A program made the translations under genes and the position numbers. Positions 1 through 7,739 of a DNA stretch of 19,052 nt are shown one piece after another. The notes beneath the pieces are model-generated. The model did not search any database, was not told the DNA's origin, and saw nothing but the letters and a program-made list of their open reading frames with translations. Positions within the stretch are counted from its first letter, which is position 1. Each line of letters begins with the position of its first letter. Origin of the DNA: Thermocaproicibacter sp002397355 (GTDB lineage Bacteria; Bacillota; Clostridia; Oscillospirales; Acutalibacteraceae). The stretch lies in the NCBI GenBank assembly GCA_036830905.1, contig DAISNS010000030.1:1-19052 (forward strand), read 5' to 3'.

Positions 1-858
1 TGGATCGACGTCAGCGCGCACAACTGCCGCACGCCGATTGACTGGCGCAAGGTAGCGGCTTCCGGCGTGAAAGGCGCGGTGATCCGCGCGGGCTACGGCA
101 ACGACGCCTCGCAGCAGGACACGGCGTTCATCGCCAATATTACGGGAGCGATTGCGGCGGGCCTGAAAACGGCGGTGTACTGGTTCAGTTACGCGGACAG
201 TGTGCAGGACGCATTGAAAGAATGGGCCGTCTGCCGGCAGATCGTCGGGCCGTACCGCAAAAACATCAAATTTGCGGCCTACGACTACGAGTACGACAGT
301 TACAACTACTACCAGTCCATCCACGGCGCGGCGCCGACGACCGCGCTCATCAACGACATGGCCAACGCCTTTCTGAACGCGGCGAAGGACGACGGCTGGA
401 GCGCGGTGCTCTACATGAACAACGATTACCGCCGCAACGTTTTCGCCGCGGCGACGCTCCGGGCGTGGGACATCTGGCTCGCGGACTACACCGGCGGACC
501 GGATATCCCGTGCGCGGTGCAGCAGACCGGCAGCGCGGGGGCGGTGCCGGGAATCAGCGGCCCCGTGGACACGGACACGGCCTTCAAGATCTTCGGCGCG
601 TCCGTTGCCGTTCCGCCCTACACCTGCGACACGTCCGGCACCGTCGAGATCGCGCGCGGGGCGGCGTACCAGGCGCTCGTCACCTGCAAGGGCAGGCCGA
701 GGATCGTCGCCGGCACGTCGGACGTCATGACCGTGCTGCACCGGTACGACGACGGCGACCGGCACTACTACTACTTCGTGCCGATCGGAAACGCGGGGAG
801 CGAAACCGGGATCTATATCAACGGCGGACCGAGGCAGTTCGTCGCGCGCGTGAAGTGA
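1..858 (+). CDS. GH25 lysozyme-like glycoside hydrolase, 5' end outside the window
   Basis: The reading frame is open from base 1, so the true start lies to the left. The first visible residues (WIDVSAHN..IDWRKV..GVKGAVIRAGYG) match the N-terminal strand of GH25 muramidases, where the Asp of DVS lines the active site. The segment around visible residues 93-97 (AYDYE) fits the catalytic D-x-E strand. WLADY and a QQTG..PGISGPVDTD stretch fit the usual late GH25 motifs (WIAxY, WQY..VPGIxGxVDxN). About 85 residues follow the GH25 barrel and form a small C-terminal region I do not recognise (GTVEIARGAAYQALV...YYYFVPIG). The family cleaves the beta-1,4 bond between N-acetylmuramic acid and N-acetylglucosamine in peptidoglycan. 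Whether a signal peptide exists cannot be seen. The gene is convergent with glnN across a strong terminator. Confidence 0.85.
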   Translation, partial: WIDVSAHNCRTPIDWRKVAASGVKGAVIRAGYGNDASQQDTAFIANITGAIAAGLKTAVYWFSYADSVQDALKEWAVCRQIVGPYRKNIKFAAYDYEYDSYNYYQSIHGAAPTTALINDMANAFLNAAKDDGWSAVLYMNNDYRRNVFAAATLRAWDIWLADYTGGPDIPCAVQQTGSAGAVPGISGPVDTDTAFKIFGASVAVPPYTCDTSGTVEIARGAAYQALVTCKGRPRIVAGTSDVMTVLHRYDDGDRHYYYFVPIGNAGSETGIYINGGPRQFVARVK

Positions 859-911
859 GGGCCAAAGCGGGCGCGGATGAAACGGAACCCGCCTGACGGG
901 CTGAAAAGCAA

Positions 912-955
912 AAAGGGGAACGCCGCGGAATGAAGATTCCGCGGCGTTCCCCTTT
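912..955. terminator. Bidirectional intrinsic terminator between the GH25 gene and glnN
   Basis: A perfect 20-bp inverted repeat (912-931 with 936-955) closes on a 4-base loop. The stem has an A-rich foot on one side and a T-rich foot on the other, so both transcripts end in U residues. It sits between two convergent genes and can serve both. Confidence 0.92.
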
Positions 956-984
956 GCTTTTGCCGTTTCCGGCTTTTCCGCCGG

Positions 985-3075
985 TCAGACGACGCTGAAC
1001 AGCAGCGCGCCGTAGGTGGGGTAAGGCCAGTATTTCGAGCCGACAAGGGATTCGATGGCGTCGGCCGGCTTGCGGGTTTCCTCCATCTGAGTGAAGATGA
1101 CGCTGCGGTAGTATTTCGCTATCTCCAGCGCGTCGGCCGACTGCGGCGCTCCGTCCACGTCGGCTTCCAGCCTTTCCATCTCCGCGTACAGGCGGTCGGC
1201 GCGCGAAGAGATTTTTTCCAGGATATCCCGTTCAAATCCTGGCTCCAGGCCGAGCTGCTTTTTGCGCAGGGCCGTTTCCGCCAGATCCCTGCAGTAGGCG
1301 GCGGCGGCGGGCAGGATGTCTTTTTTGATCATGTCCAGCATCGTGAGCGCCTCGATGTGGATCTGCTTGTAGTAGTTTTCCAGCTCGATGCCGTAGCGCG
1401 CGTGGACTTCGGCGCGGCTGAGGACGCCGTGCTTCTCCAGCAGGGCGACGTTTTCCTCCGAAATATAGTACGGCAGCGCGTCCACCGCGCTGGGCAGGTT
1501 CAGAAGGCCGCGCCTCGCGGCTTCCTCGATCCATTCGGGGGAATAGTTGTTGCCGTTGAAGATGATGCGTTTATGGTCGTGGACGGTGTCCTTGACGATC
1601 CGGTTGAGCGCGGCCTTGAAGTCGTCCGCTTTTTCCAGAACGTCGGCGAACTGGCACAGCTCGTCGGCCACAATGGTGTTCAGCATCATGTTCGGGCAGG
1701 CGATGGAGGCGGTGGAGCCCACGCTGCGGAACTCGAACTTGTTTCCGGTGAAAGCGAACGGCGAGGTGCGGTTGCGGTCGGTCGTGTCGCGGGGGAAACG
1801 CGGCAGGACGTCCGTGCCGACCTCCATGAAAGCGCTGTCCTTCTGCTCGTAGGGCTTTCCGTCTTCGATGGACTCCAGGACGCCCGTCAGCTCGTCGCCG
1901 AGGAACATCGAGATGATGGCCGGCGGGGCCTCGTTCGCGCCCAGGCGGTGATCGTTGCCGGCGCTCGCGACGGAAATGCGCAGCAGATCCTGGTGTTCGT
2001 CCACGGCCTTGATGACGGCGGTGAGAAAGAGCAGGAACTGCGCGTTCTGGCAGGGGGATTCGCCCGGCTCCAGAAGGTTTTCGCCCGTGTCGGTCGAAAT
2101 GCTCCAGTTGTTGTGCTTGCCGCTGCCGTTGATGCCGGCAAACGGCTTTTCATGCAACAGGCAGGTCAGCCCGTGGCGCGTGGCCACCTTTTTCATCATC
2201 TCCATCACAAGCTGGTTGTGGTCCGTCGCGATGTTGCTTGTGGTGAAGATCGGCGCGAGCTCATGCTGCGAAGGGGCGACCTCGTTGTGCTCCGTCTTCG
2301 CGAGGATGCCGAGCTTCCACAGCTCGTCGTTCAGGTCCCGCATGAAAGAGGCCACGCGCGGCTTGATGACGCCGAAGTAATGGTCCTCCATCTCCTGGCC
2401 CTTCGGCGGCTTCGCGCCGAACAGGGTGCGGCCCGTGTAGACAAGGTCCTTCCGCTTTTCATACATGGCCTTGTCGATGAGAAAATATTCCTGCTCCGGC
2501 CCGACGGTTGTGATGACGCGCCTGGCGTCCGTGTTGCCGAACAGGCGCAGGATGCGCAGCGCCTGCTTGTTGATGGCGTCCATGGAGCGCAGCAGAGGGG
2601 TTTTCTTGTCCAGCGCTTCGCCGCCGTAGGAGCAGAACGCCGTCGGGATGCAGAGGGAGTTGCCTTTGATGAACGCGTCGCTCGTGGGGTCCCAGGCGGT
2701 GTAGCCCCTCGCCTCAAACGTGGCGCGCAGGCCGCCGGAGGGGAAGCTGGAGGCGTCGGGCTCCCCCTTGATCAGCTCTTTGCCGGAAAACTCCATCAGC
2801 ACCTTCCCGCCCGGGACGGGGGTGATGAAGCTGTCGTGCTTCTCGGCGGTGATGCCGGTCATCGGCTGGAACCAGTGGGTATAATGGGTGGCGCCTTTCT
2901 CCAGCGCCCACTCCTTCATCGCGTTCGCAACGACGTCCGCCACCTTCGGCTCCAGCGGCTTGCCGTGCTCGCGCGTCTCCCGCAGCGCCCTGTAGGTCGC
3001 CTTCGGCAGCCGCTCCTGCATCACCGTGTCGTTGAATACCAGGCTGCCGAACATTTCCGGAACCTTGCTCATCAT
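985..3075 (-). CDS. glnN: Glutamine synthetase type III
   Basis: ATP-dependent formation of glutamine from glutamate and ammonium in the cytoplasm. The length (696 aa) and the long N-terminal region (MFGSLVFNDTVMQERLP) are typical of the GSIII class and much longer than GSI (about 450 aa). Diagnostic motifs include VGPEQEYFLID (residues 191-201, metal/substrate glutamates), EHNEVAPSQHELAP (262-275), AGINGSGKHNNWS (313-325, the GSIII signature) and later RDTTDRNRTSPFAFTG followed by EFRSVGS. A C-terminal helical region ends the protein. Two ATGs lie in tandem (MMSK). AGGGAGAGG sits just upstream and either could be used. The gene is divergent from the glutamate synthase operon and has its own consensus promoter and an attenuator-like leader, so expression is probably controlled by transcript termination. 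Confidence 0.97.
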   Translation of the reverse strand: MMSKVPEMFGSLVFNDTVMQERLPKATYRALRETREHGKPLEPKVADVVANAMKEWALEKGATHYTHWFQPMTGITAEKHDSFITPVPGGKVLMEFSGKELIKGEPDASSFPSGGLRATFEARGYTAWDPTSDAFIKGNSLCIPTAFCSYGGEALDKKTPLLRSMDAINKQALRILRLFGNTDARRVITTVGPEQEYFLIDKAMYEKRKDLVYTGRTLFGAKPPKGQEMEDHYFGVIKPRVASFMRDLNDELWKLGILAKTEHNEVAPSQHELAPIFTTSNIATDHNQLVMEMMKKVATRHGLTCLLHEKPFAGINGSGKHNNWSISTDTGENLLEPGESPCQNAQFLLFLTAVIKAVDEHQDLLRISVASAGNDHRLGANEAPPAIISMFLGDELTGVLESIEDGKPYEQKDSAFMEVGTDVLPRFPRDTTDRNRTSPFAFTGNKFEFRSVGSTASIACPNMMLNTIVADELCQFADVLEKADDFKAALNRIVKDTVHDHKRIIFNGNNYSPEWIEEAARRGLLNLPSAVDALPYYISEENVALLEKHGVLSRAEVHARYGIELENYYKQIHIEALTMLDMIKKDILPAAAAYCRDLAETALRKKQLGLEPGFERDILEKISSRADRLYAEMERLEADVDGAPQSADALEIAKYYRSVIFTQMEETRKPADAIESLVGSKYWPYPTYGALLFSVV

Positions 3076-3110
3076 GAATCCTCTCCCTGCTCTTCAAATC
3101 TGAATACCGA

Positions 3111-3164
3111 AAATAAAAAAGAAAAAGATGCCGCAAGGACGATTCAACGCCTTACAACATCTTT
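3111..3164 (-). terminator. Leader terminator (attenuator) upstream of glnN
   Basis: On the minus strand, bases 3164-3150 pair with 3138-3124 in a continuous 15-bp stem that includes three G-U pairs, with an 11-base loop. A T-rich tract (3123-3111, two A interruptions in the RNA sense at most) follows immediately. It lies about 10 nt inside the predicted glnN transcript and about 50 nt before the start codon, so it would stop transcription before the gene unless prevented. The 5' arm is shared with the hairpin at 3152-3171. Confidence 0.75.
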
Positions 3165-3171
3165 GCTGTAA
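3152..3171 (-). promoter_or_regulatory. Candidate antiterminator hairpin with A1/G4 hexaloop in the glnN leader
   Basis: On the minus strand 3171-3165 (TTACAGC) pairs with 3158-3152 (GTTGTAA) in a 7-bp stem closing the six-base loop AAAGAT (3164-3159). A at loop position 1 and G at position 4 are the conserved loop bases of ANTAR-protein RNA targets such as the EutV and NasR leaders. The loop and 3' arm are the same bases as the 5' arm of the leader terminator, so the two folds exclude each other. Known ANTAR sites usually have two such hairpins. I find only one here, and the predicted transcription start leaves little room for another upstream. The structure is seen in the sequence; the ANTAR link is inferred. 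Confidence 0.5.
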
Positions 3172-3178
3172 TGATCAT

Positions 3179-3207
3179 ATTATATGGCCGCGCCGGGAAA
3201 CTGTCAA
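3179..3207 (-). promoter_or_regulatory. glnN promoter
   Basis: Perfect sigma-A type boxes on the minus strand: TTGACA at 3207-3202, a 17-bp spacer, and TATAAT at 3184-3179. Transcription should start near 3172, immediately before the leader hairpins. A fully consensus promoter fits a gene whose control is exerted after initiation. Confidence 0.9.
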
Positions 3208-3259
3208 GGGCATAGCCGAAAGGCGCAGTAAGTTGAGCGATGTATTGCATTTTCCCCGC

Positions 3260-3273
3260 GGAAAGCGCTTTAT
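3260..3273. promoter_or_regulatory. cre-like palindrome in the shared glnN/gltB regulatory region
   Basis: The bases GGAAAGCGCTTTAT match 12 of 14 positions of the CcpA cre consensus (TGWAARCGYTWWCW) and contain the perfect 10-bp palindrome AAAGCGCTTT (3262-3271). The site lies about 60 bp upstream of both the glnN -35 box and the gltB-operon -35 box, on opposite sides. Binding by a CcpA-like repressor is inferred; no such regulator is encoded in the window. Confidence 0.4.
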
Positions 3274-3330
3274 TTCTATATTTTATTGACAATAATGCAG
3301 GATGCAAAAATAAGAAATTCAAAAAACTTC

Positions 3331-3359
3331 TTGACTTTTTCCCGGAATGGAACTATGCT
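3331..3359 (+). promoter_or_regulatory. Promoter of the split glutamate synthase operon
   Basis: TTGACT (3331-3336), a 17-bp spacer and TATGCT (3354-3359). The start should fall near 3366, giving a leader of about 100 nt before the ATG at 3463. That leader can form a long-range stem (GGATCGC 3398-3404 with GCGATCC 3434-3440) just before the ribosome binding site. I see no terminator with a T-tract in it. Confidence 0.75.
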
Positions 3360-3462
3360 AAAAAGGCATCGAAATAAAAGCCGACCGCTCTCCCGGCGGA
3401 TCGCGCGCGGCGGACGGGCGGCTCTTTCCGGATGCGATCCTTGCAGGGAGGCCTGTTACCTG

Positions 3463-4557
3463 ATGCAATACGAAGGACAAACGCGCATTCCCTCCGGCTG
3501 CGCCATTTCGGGCATTTTTTCGCGCAGCGGCGGGAAGTTTTCCGGCGACACCATCGTGCGCTCCATCGCGCCGATGCACGACCGCTCGAACGGCCTGGGC
3601 GGCGGCTTTGCGGCCTACGGCATCTATCCCAGGCAGAAGGAGCTCTACGCGCTGCATGTTTTTTACGACGGCGCGCGTTCCAAGGACGAATGCGAAAACC
3701 TCATCTTCTCCGCTTTCGACGTGAACGAGGCGGAAAAGATCCCCACCCGCCGGATCTCGGAGATCACGGACGAGCCGGCCGTCTGGCGCTACTTCGGCCT
3801 GCCGTACCGAAAGAACCTGGAGGACACCCATCTCGACGAGCGCGAATACGTCGCCCGCTTCGTGATGAAGGTGAACACCGAGGTGCGCGGCGCCTACGTG
3901 TTCAGCAGCGGCAAGAACATGGGCGTCTTCAAGGGCGTCGGCTTCCCGGAGGACGTGGGGCGCTTTTACCGGCTGGAGGACTACGAGGGTTATTGCTGGA
4001 CGGCGCACGGCCGCTACCCCACGAATACCCCGGGGTGGTGGGGCGGCGCGCATCCGTTCGCGCTGCTGGACTATTCCGTCGTGCACAACGGGGAGATTTC
4101 CTCCTATGACGCGAACCGGCGCTTCATCGAGATGTTCGGCTACAGCTGCACGCTTCTGACCGACACCGAGGTCATTACCTATATTATCGACTACCTGAAC
4201 CGCAGGCGCCGCCTGACGATGAAGGAGGTGGCCGACGTGGTGGCTGCGCCCTTCTGGGAAGAGATAGAGACCATGCCGGAGCCGCGGCGCCGCCACTACA
4301 CTTATCTGCGGAACGTGTTCTCCAGCCTGCTCATCACGGGGCCGTTCTCCATCCTGGTGGGCTACACGGGCGGCATGATGGCGCTGAACGACCGCTGCAA
4401 GCTGCGCAGCATGGTCGTGGGCGAGCGCGGGGACACCGTTTACGTCGCCAGCGAGGAGTGCGCCATCCGCACCATCCAGCCGAGCCTCGACCGGCTCTGG
4501 TCCCCGCGCGGCGGCGAACCGGTCATCGTCGGGCTGAACAAGGGGGTGCGGGCGTAA
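3463..4557 (+). CDS. Glutamate synthase, class II glutamine amidotransferase subunit
   Basis: This protein should release ammonia from glutamine for the synthase subunit encoded next. From ATG 3463 it has 364 aa. The start is preferred because GCAGGGAGG lies 11 nt upstream; in-frame TTG/ATG codons from 3286 on lie upstream of or inside the promoter. The N-terminus reads MQYEGQTRIPSGCAISGIFS, so the probable nucleophile is Cys13, exposed after removal of a short propeptide as in GltB-type enzymes. Ntn-hydrolase motifs follow: MHDRSNGLGGGFAAYG (38-53) and GRYPTNTPGWWGGAHPF with VVHNGEISSYDANRRF, the glutamine-binding region. The 3' end overlaps the next ATG by one base (TAATG), indicating translational coupling. 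It corresponds to the N-terminal domain of bacterial GltB, here a separate polypeptide. Confidence 0.9.
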   Translation: MQYEGQTRIPSGCAISGIFSRSGGKFSGDTIVRSIAPMHDRSNGLGGGFAAYGIYPRQKELYALHVFYDGARSKDECENLIFSAFDVNEAEKIPTRRISEITDEPAVWRYFGLPYRKNLEDTHLDEREYVARFVMKVNTEVRGAYVFSSGKNMGVFKGVGFPEDVGRFYRLEDYEGYCWTAHGRYPTNTPGWWGGAHPFALLDYSVVHNGEISSYDANRRFIEMFGYSCTLLTDTEVITYIIDYLNRRRRLTMKEVADVVAAPFWEEIETMPEPRRRHYTYLRNVFSSLLITGPFSILVGYTGGMMALNDRCKLRSMVVGERGDTVYVASEECAIRTIQPSLDRLWSPRGGEPVIVGLNKGVRA

Positions 4558-6065
4558 TGGCGATCAATTACATCGTTCCGGAGTACGACGTGGTCCGCGA
4601 CCCGCAGCGCTGCATCGCCTGCCGCGTGTGCGAGCGGCAGTGCGCCAACGAGGTGCATTCCTTCGACCCGGAAACCGGCAAGATGAGAAGCGACGAATCC
4701 AAATGCGTGAACTGCCACCGCTGCGTCTCGCTTTGCCCCACCCGCGCGCTGAAGATCGTAAAGAATCCCGATACGTTCAAGCTCAACGGCCAGTGGGACT
4801 GCTCCGCCATCACCGAGATCTACCGCCAGGCGGAGACGGGCGGCATGCTGCTCTCCTCCATGGGCAACCCGAAAAAATACCCGATCTACTGGGACAGGAT
4901 GCTGCTCAACGCCTCTCAGGTGACGAACCCGTCCATCGACCCGCTGCGCGAGCCGATGGAGACGCGCACGTTCCTCGGCAAGAAACCGGCGGAGCTGCGC
5001 CGCGGGCCGGACGGCGAGATCCTCACGGACAATCTTCCGCCGCAGCTCAGGCTCGAGGTTCCCATCATGTTCTCGGCCATGAGCTACGGCTCCATCAGCT
5101 ACAACGCGCACGAGAGCCTCGCCCGCGCGGCGCAGGCGCTCGGGACATACTACAACACCGGCGAGGGCGGCCTGCACGAGGATTTTTACAAATACGGTTC
5201 CAACACGATCGTCCAGGTTGCGTCGGGGCGTTTCGGCGTGCACCAGAAATACCTCGAGGCCGGCGCGGCCATCGAGATCAAGATCGGCCAGGGCGCGAAG
5301 CCCGGCATCGGCGGCCACCTGCCGGGCGCGAAAATCGTCGGCGACGTCTCGCGCACGCGCATGATCCCCGAGGGAAGCGACGCCATCTCCCCCGCCCCGC
5401 ACCACGACATCTATTCCATCGAGGACCTGCGGCAGCTCGTGTACTCGCTCAAAGAGGCGACCAACTACACGAAGCCCGTCATCGTGAAGATCGCCGCGGT
5501 GCACAACGTGGCGGCCATCGCGAGCGGCATCGCCCGCAGCGGCGCCGACATCATCGCCATCGACGGGTTCCGCGGCGGCACGGGCGCCGCGCCCACACGC
5601 ATCCGCGACAACGTGGGCATCCCCATCGAGCTGGCGCTCGCCGCGGTGGACACCCGCCTGCGCGAGGAGAAGATCCGCAACAACGTTTCGCTCGTCGTCG
5701 GCGGAAGCATCCGCAGCTCGGCCGACGTCGTGAAGGCCGTCGCCCTCGGCGCGGACGCCGTCTATATTGGCACGGCGGCGCTGCTGGCGCTGGGGTGCCA
5801 CCTCTGCCGCACCTGCCAGAACGGCAGGTGCAACTGGGGCATCGCCACACAGCGGCCGGACCTCGTGAAGCGCCTGAACCCGGACATCGGCTGCAGGCGG
5901 CTGGTGAACCTCGTTTCCGCCTGGCGGCACGAGATCATGGAGATGATGGGCGGCATGGGAATCAACTCCATCGAGGCGCTGCGCGGCAACCGGCTGATGC
6001 TGCGCGGCGTGGGCCTGAATGAAAAAGAGCTTTCGATCCTCGGGATCAAGCACGCGGGGGAGTGA
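4557..6065 (+). CDS. gltB: Glutamate synthase FMN-binding core with N-terminal 2x[4Fe-4S] ferredoxin domain
   Basis: 502 aa. It reductively transfers ammonia to 2-oxoglutarate on FMN. The N-terminus carries two ferredoxin motifs: C19-x2-C22-x2-C25-x3-C29 and C50-x2-C53-x2-C56-x3-CP at C60. The FMN barrel follows with MFSAMSYGSISYNAHESLARAA, TGEGGLHEDF, QVASGRFGVH, IKIGQGAKPGIGGHLPG, DGFRGGTGAAP and VVGGSIRSSADVVKAVALGADAVYIGTAAL. Near the end C414, C417, C420 and C425 (CHLCRTCQNGRCNWG) are positioned for the [3Fe-4S] cluster of glutamate synthases. An N-terminal ferredoxin fused to the synthase domain is typical of archaeal-type GltB. The start is set by AGGGGG about 10 nt upstream and by overlap with the preceding stop. 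The longer open frame reaching back to 4458 lies inside the upstream gene. Confidence 0.93.
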   Translation: MAINYIVPEYDVVRDPQRCIACRVCERQCANEVHSFDPETGKMRSDESKCVNCHRCVSLCPTRALKIVKNPDTFKLNGQWDCSAITEIYRQAETGGMLLSSMGNPKKYPIYWDRMLLNASQVTNPSIDPLREPMETRTFLGKKPAELRRGPDGEILTDNLPPQLRLEVPIMFSAMSYGSISYNAHESLARAAQALGTYYNTGEGGLHEDFYKYGSNTIVQVASGRFGVHQKYLEAGAAIEIKIGQGAKPGIGGHLPGAKIVGDVSRTRMIPEGSDAISPAPHHDIYSIEDLRQLVYSLKEATNYTKPVIVKIAAVHNVAAIASGIARSGADIIAIDGFRGGTGAAPTRIRDNVGIPIELALAAVDTRLREEKIRNNVSLVVGGSIRSSADVVKAVALGADAVYIGTAALLALGCHLCRTCQNGRCNWGIATQRPDLVKRLNPDIGCRRLVNLVSAWRHEIMEMMGGMGINSIEALRGNRLMLRGVGLNEKELSILGIKHAGE

Positions 6066-6069
6066 GAAA

Positions 6070-6501
6070 ATGAAACGCGTCTATGTGAACGAGAAATGGT
6101 GCCTTGGGTGCCACCTGTGCGAGTACAACTGCGCGTTCGCCAATTCCGGCGAGACGGACATGGTCCGCGCGCTCCAGGACGTGCGGATTTACCCCCGCAT
6201 CCGCGTCGAGGGGGACAACCGCGTCAGCTTCGCGGTTTCCTGCCGCCACTGCAGCGAGCCGATCTGCGTGAAAAGCTGCATCGCGGGCGCGCTGAGCGTG
6301 AAGGACGGCGTGGTCTGCTGCGACCGGGAAAAGTGCGTCGGCTGTTTCACCTGCGTGCTCGTCTGCCCCTACGGGGCCGTCATGCCCGCGCCGGACGGCA
6401 GCGTGATCCGGAAATGCGAGCTGTGCACCGACAACGGCTTCGGGGAACCTGCCTGCGTGAAGGGCTGCCCGAACGGGGCCATCGTTTTTGAGGAGAGGTG
6501 A
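6070..6501 (+). CDS. Four-cluster ferredoxin, DmsB/HycB-type electron-transfer subunit
   Basis: 143 aa with sixteen cysteines in four groups: C11/14/17/21, C58/61/66/70, C89/92/95/99 and C116/119/129/133, plus a C83-C84 pair. This is the arrangement of the DMSO-reductase-family iron-sulfur subunits (DmsB, NrfC, HycB), which hold four [4Fe-4S] clusters in a wire. It lacks a signal peptide and so should be cytoplasmic. It starts 5 nt after the synthase stop and its stop overlaps a GTG of the next gene. Position between the synthase core and the FAD oxidoreductase suggests that it carries electrons from FAD to the synthase clusters. That role is inferred from order and cofactors. Confidence 0.88.
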   Translation: MKRVYVNEKWCLGCHLCEYNCAFANSGETDMVRALQDVRIYPRIRVEGDNRVSFAVSCRHCSEPICVKSCIAGALSVKDGVVCCDREKCVGCFTCVLVCPYGAVMPAPDGSVIRKCELCTDNGFGEPACVKGCPNGAIVFEER

Positions 6502-6506
6502 GCGCG

Positions 6507-7739
6507 TTGCGTTATGTGATAATCGGAAACTCCGCGGCGGCGGTCGGCTGCGTGGAGGGCATTCGTTCCGTGGACCGGGAAGGCCCCGTCGCCGTCGTTT
6601 CCGACGAGCCGTACCCCGTTTATTCCCGCCCGCTGATCTCCTATCTGCTGGAGGGAAAGACGGACCTGGAGCATATGAAGTACCGCCCGGATGATTTTTA
6701 CGAAAAGAACGGCGTGAAGGCGCTGCTCGGCGTGCGCGCGGAAAGGATCGACGCCGCCGGGAAGAGGGTGCTGCTCTCGACCGGGGAATCGCTGCCCTAC
6801 GACCGCCTGCTCGTCGCGACCGGCTCGCGTCCGTTTGTGCCCCCGATGGCGGGGCTGGAAACGGTGGGGAAGAAATTCAGCTTCATGAAGCTGGACGACG
6901 CGCGGGCGCTGCAGGCCGCGCTCACGCCCGAATCGCGCGTGCTCATCGTCGGCGCGGGACTCATCGGCCTCAAATGCGCCGAGGGGATCCGGCGGCTGGT
7001 GCGGTCCGTCGAGGTCGTCGACCTTGCGGACCGCATCCTGCCGAGCGTCCTCGACGCGGAGGGCGCGGCGGCGGTGCGCAAACACATCGAGGCGCAGGGC
7101 GTCTCGTTCACGCTGGGCGACAGCGTGGCGAAGTTCGAGGGGAATCTCGCGACGCTGAAAAGCGGGAAACGCATCCCGTTCGACGCGCTCGTGCTTGCGG
7201 TCGGCGTGCGGCCGAACACGCGGCTCGCCGCGGAAGCGGGCTGCAGAGTCGGGCGCGGCGTCGCCGTCGACGCGCGCTCCGCCACGACCGTGCCGGATAT
7301 CTACGCCGCGGGCGACTGCTGCGAGTGCCGCGACATTTCGTCGGGCGCGGACCATATCATCGCCATCCTGCCCAACGCCTATTTTCAGGGCGAGACGGCG
7401 GGCGTGAACATGGCGGGCGGGGAAAAGCGGTTCGAAAAGGCCATCCCCATGAACTCGGCCGGCTTCTTCGGCCTGCATGTGATCACGGCCGGAAGCTATG
7501 AAGGAGAAGCCTGGGTGGAACGGACCGACCGAAGCTACAAAAAGCTCGTCTCGAAGGACAATCTGCTCAAGGGGTTCATCCTCGTGGGCGACGTGGCCCG
7601 CGCCGGTATCTACACCGCGCTGATCCGCGAGCGGACGCCGCTCGACACCATCGATTACGAGCTGATCCGGCGGCAGCCGCAGCTGATGGCCTTCTCGCGC
7701 GGAAAACGCGCCGAAATGCTGGGAGGAATACGGGCATGA
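6507..7739 (+). CDS. FAD-dependent NAD(P)H oxidoreductase of the split glutamate synthase
   Basis: 410 aa from TTG 6507, which sits 8 nt after AGGAGAGG and gives the usual family start MRYVIIGNSAAAVG. A GTG at 6498 is possible but is only 2 nt from the Shine-Dalgarno core. The FAD Rossmann motif is at residues 4-15, the second dinucleotide motif VLIVGAGLIGLKCAEGI at 145-161, and the third FAD motif YAAGD at 266-270. The last 80 or so residues (MNSAGFFGLHVITAGSYEG...) resemble the C-terminal domain of NADH-rubredoxin reductases and NirB-like enzymes. There is no CxxxxC redox disulfide. It would replace GltD but, unlike GltD, has no iron-sulfur domain of its own; the clusters are on the preceding protein. 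The last codons overlap the next gene (ATGA). Confidence 0.88.
   Translation: MRYVIIGNSAAAVGCVEGIRSVDREGPVAVVSDEPYPVYSRPLISYLLEGKTDLEHMKYRPDDFYEKNGVKALLGVRAERIDAAGKRVLLSTGESLPYDRLLVATGSRPFVPPMAGLETVGKKFSFMKLDDARALQAALTPESRVLIVGAGLIGLKCAEGIRRLVRSVEVVDLADRILPSVLDAEGAAAVRKHIEAQGVSFTLGDSVAKFEGNLATLKSGKRIPFDALVLAVGVRPNTRLAAEAGCRVGRGVAVDARSATTVPDIYAAGDCCECRDISSGADHIIAILPNAYFQGETAGVNMAGGEKRFEKAIPMNSAGFFGLHVITAGSYEGEAWVERTDRSYKKLVSKDNLLKGFILVGDVARAGIYTALIRERTPLDTIDYELIRRQPQLMAFSRGKRAEMLGGIRA

Noticed and set aside
3100..3150. Second A1/G4 hexaloop hairpin in the glnN leader
   Set aside because: The only other hexaloop-sized loop (TTGAAT within the terminator apex) has T at position 1 and A at 4, and other A..G candidates are not flanked by pairing bases.
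1357..3171. 604-codon open frame on the + strand opposite glnN
   Set aside because: It is antisense to a clear glutamine synthetase gene. The composition (Val/Ala/Gly/Arg/His-rich) is typical of antisense frames in GC-rich genes, with no recognisable domain.
3286..3462. Upstream extension of the amidotransferase gene to a TTG or ATG before 3463
   Set aside because: The region contains the promoter at 3331-3359, the added residues match nothing in the family, and a good ribosome binding site precedes 3463.
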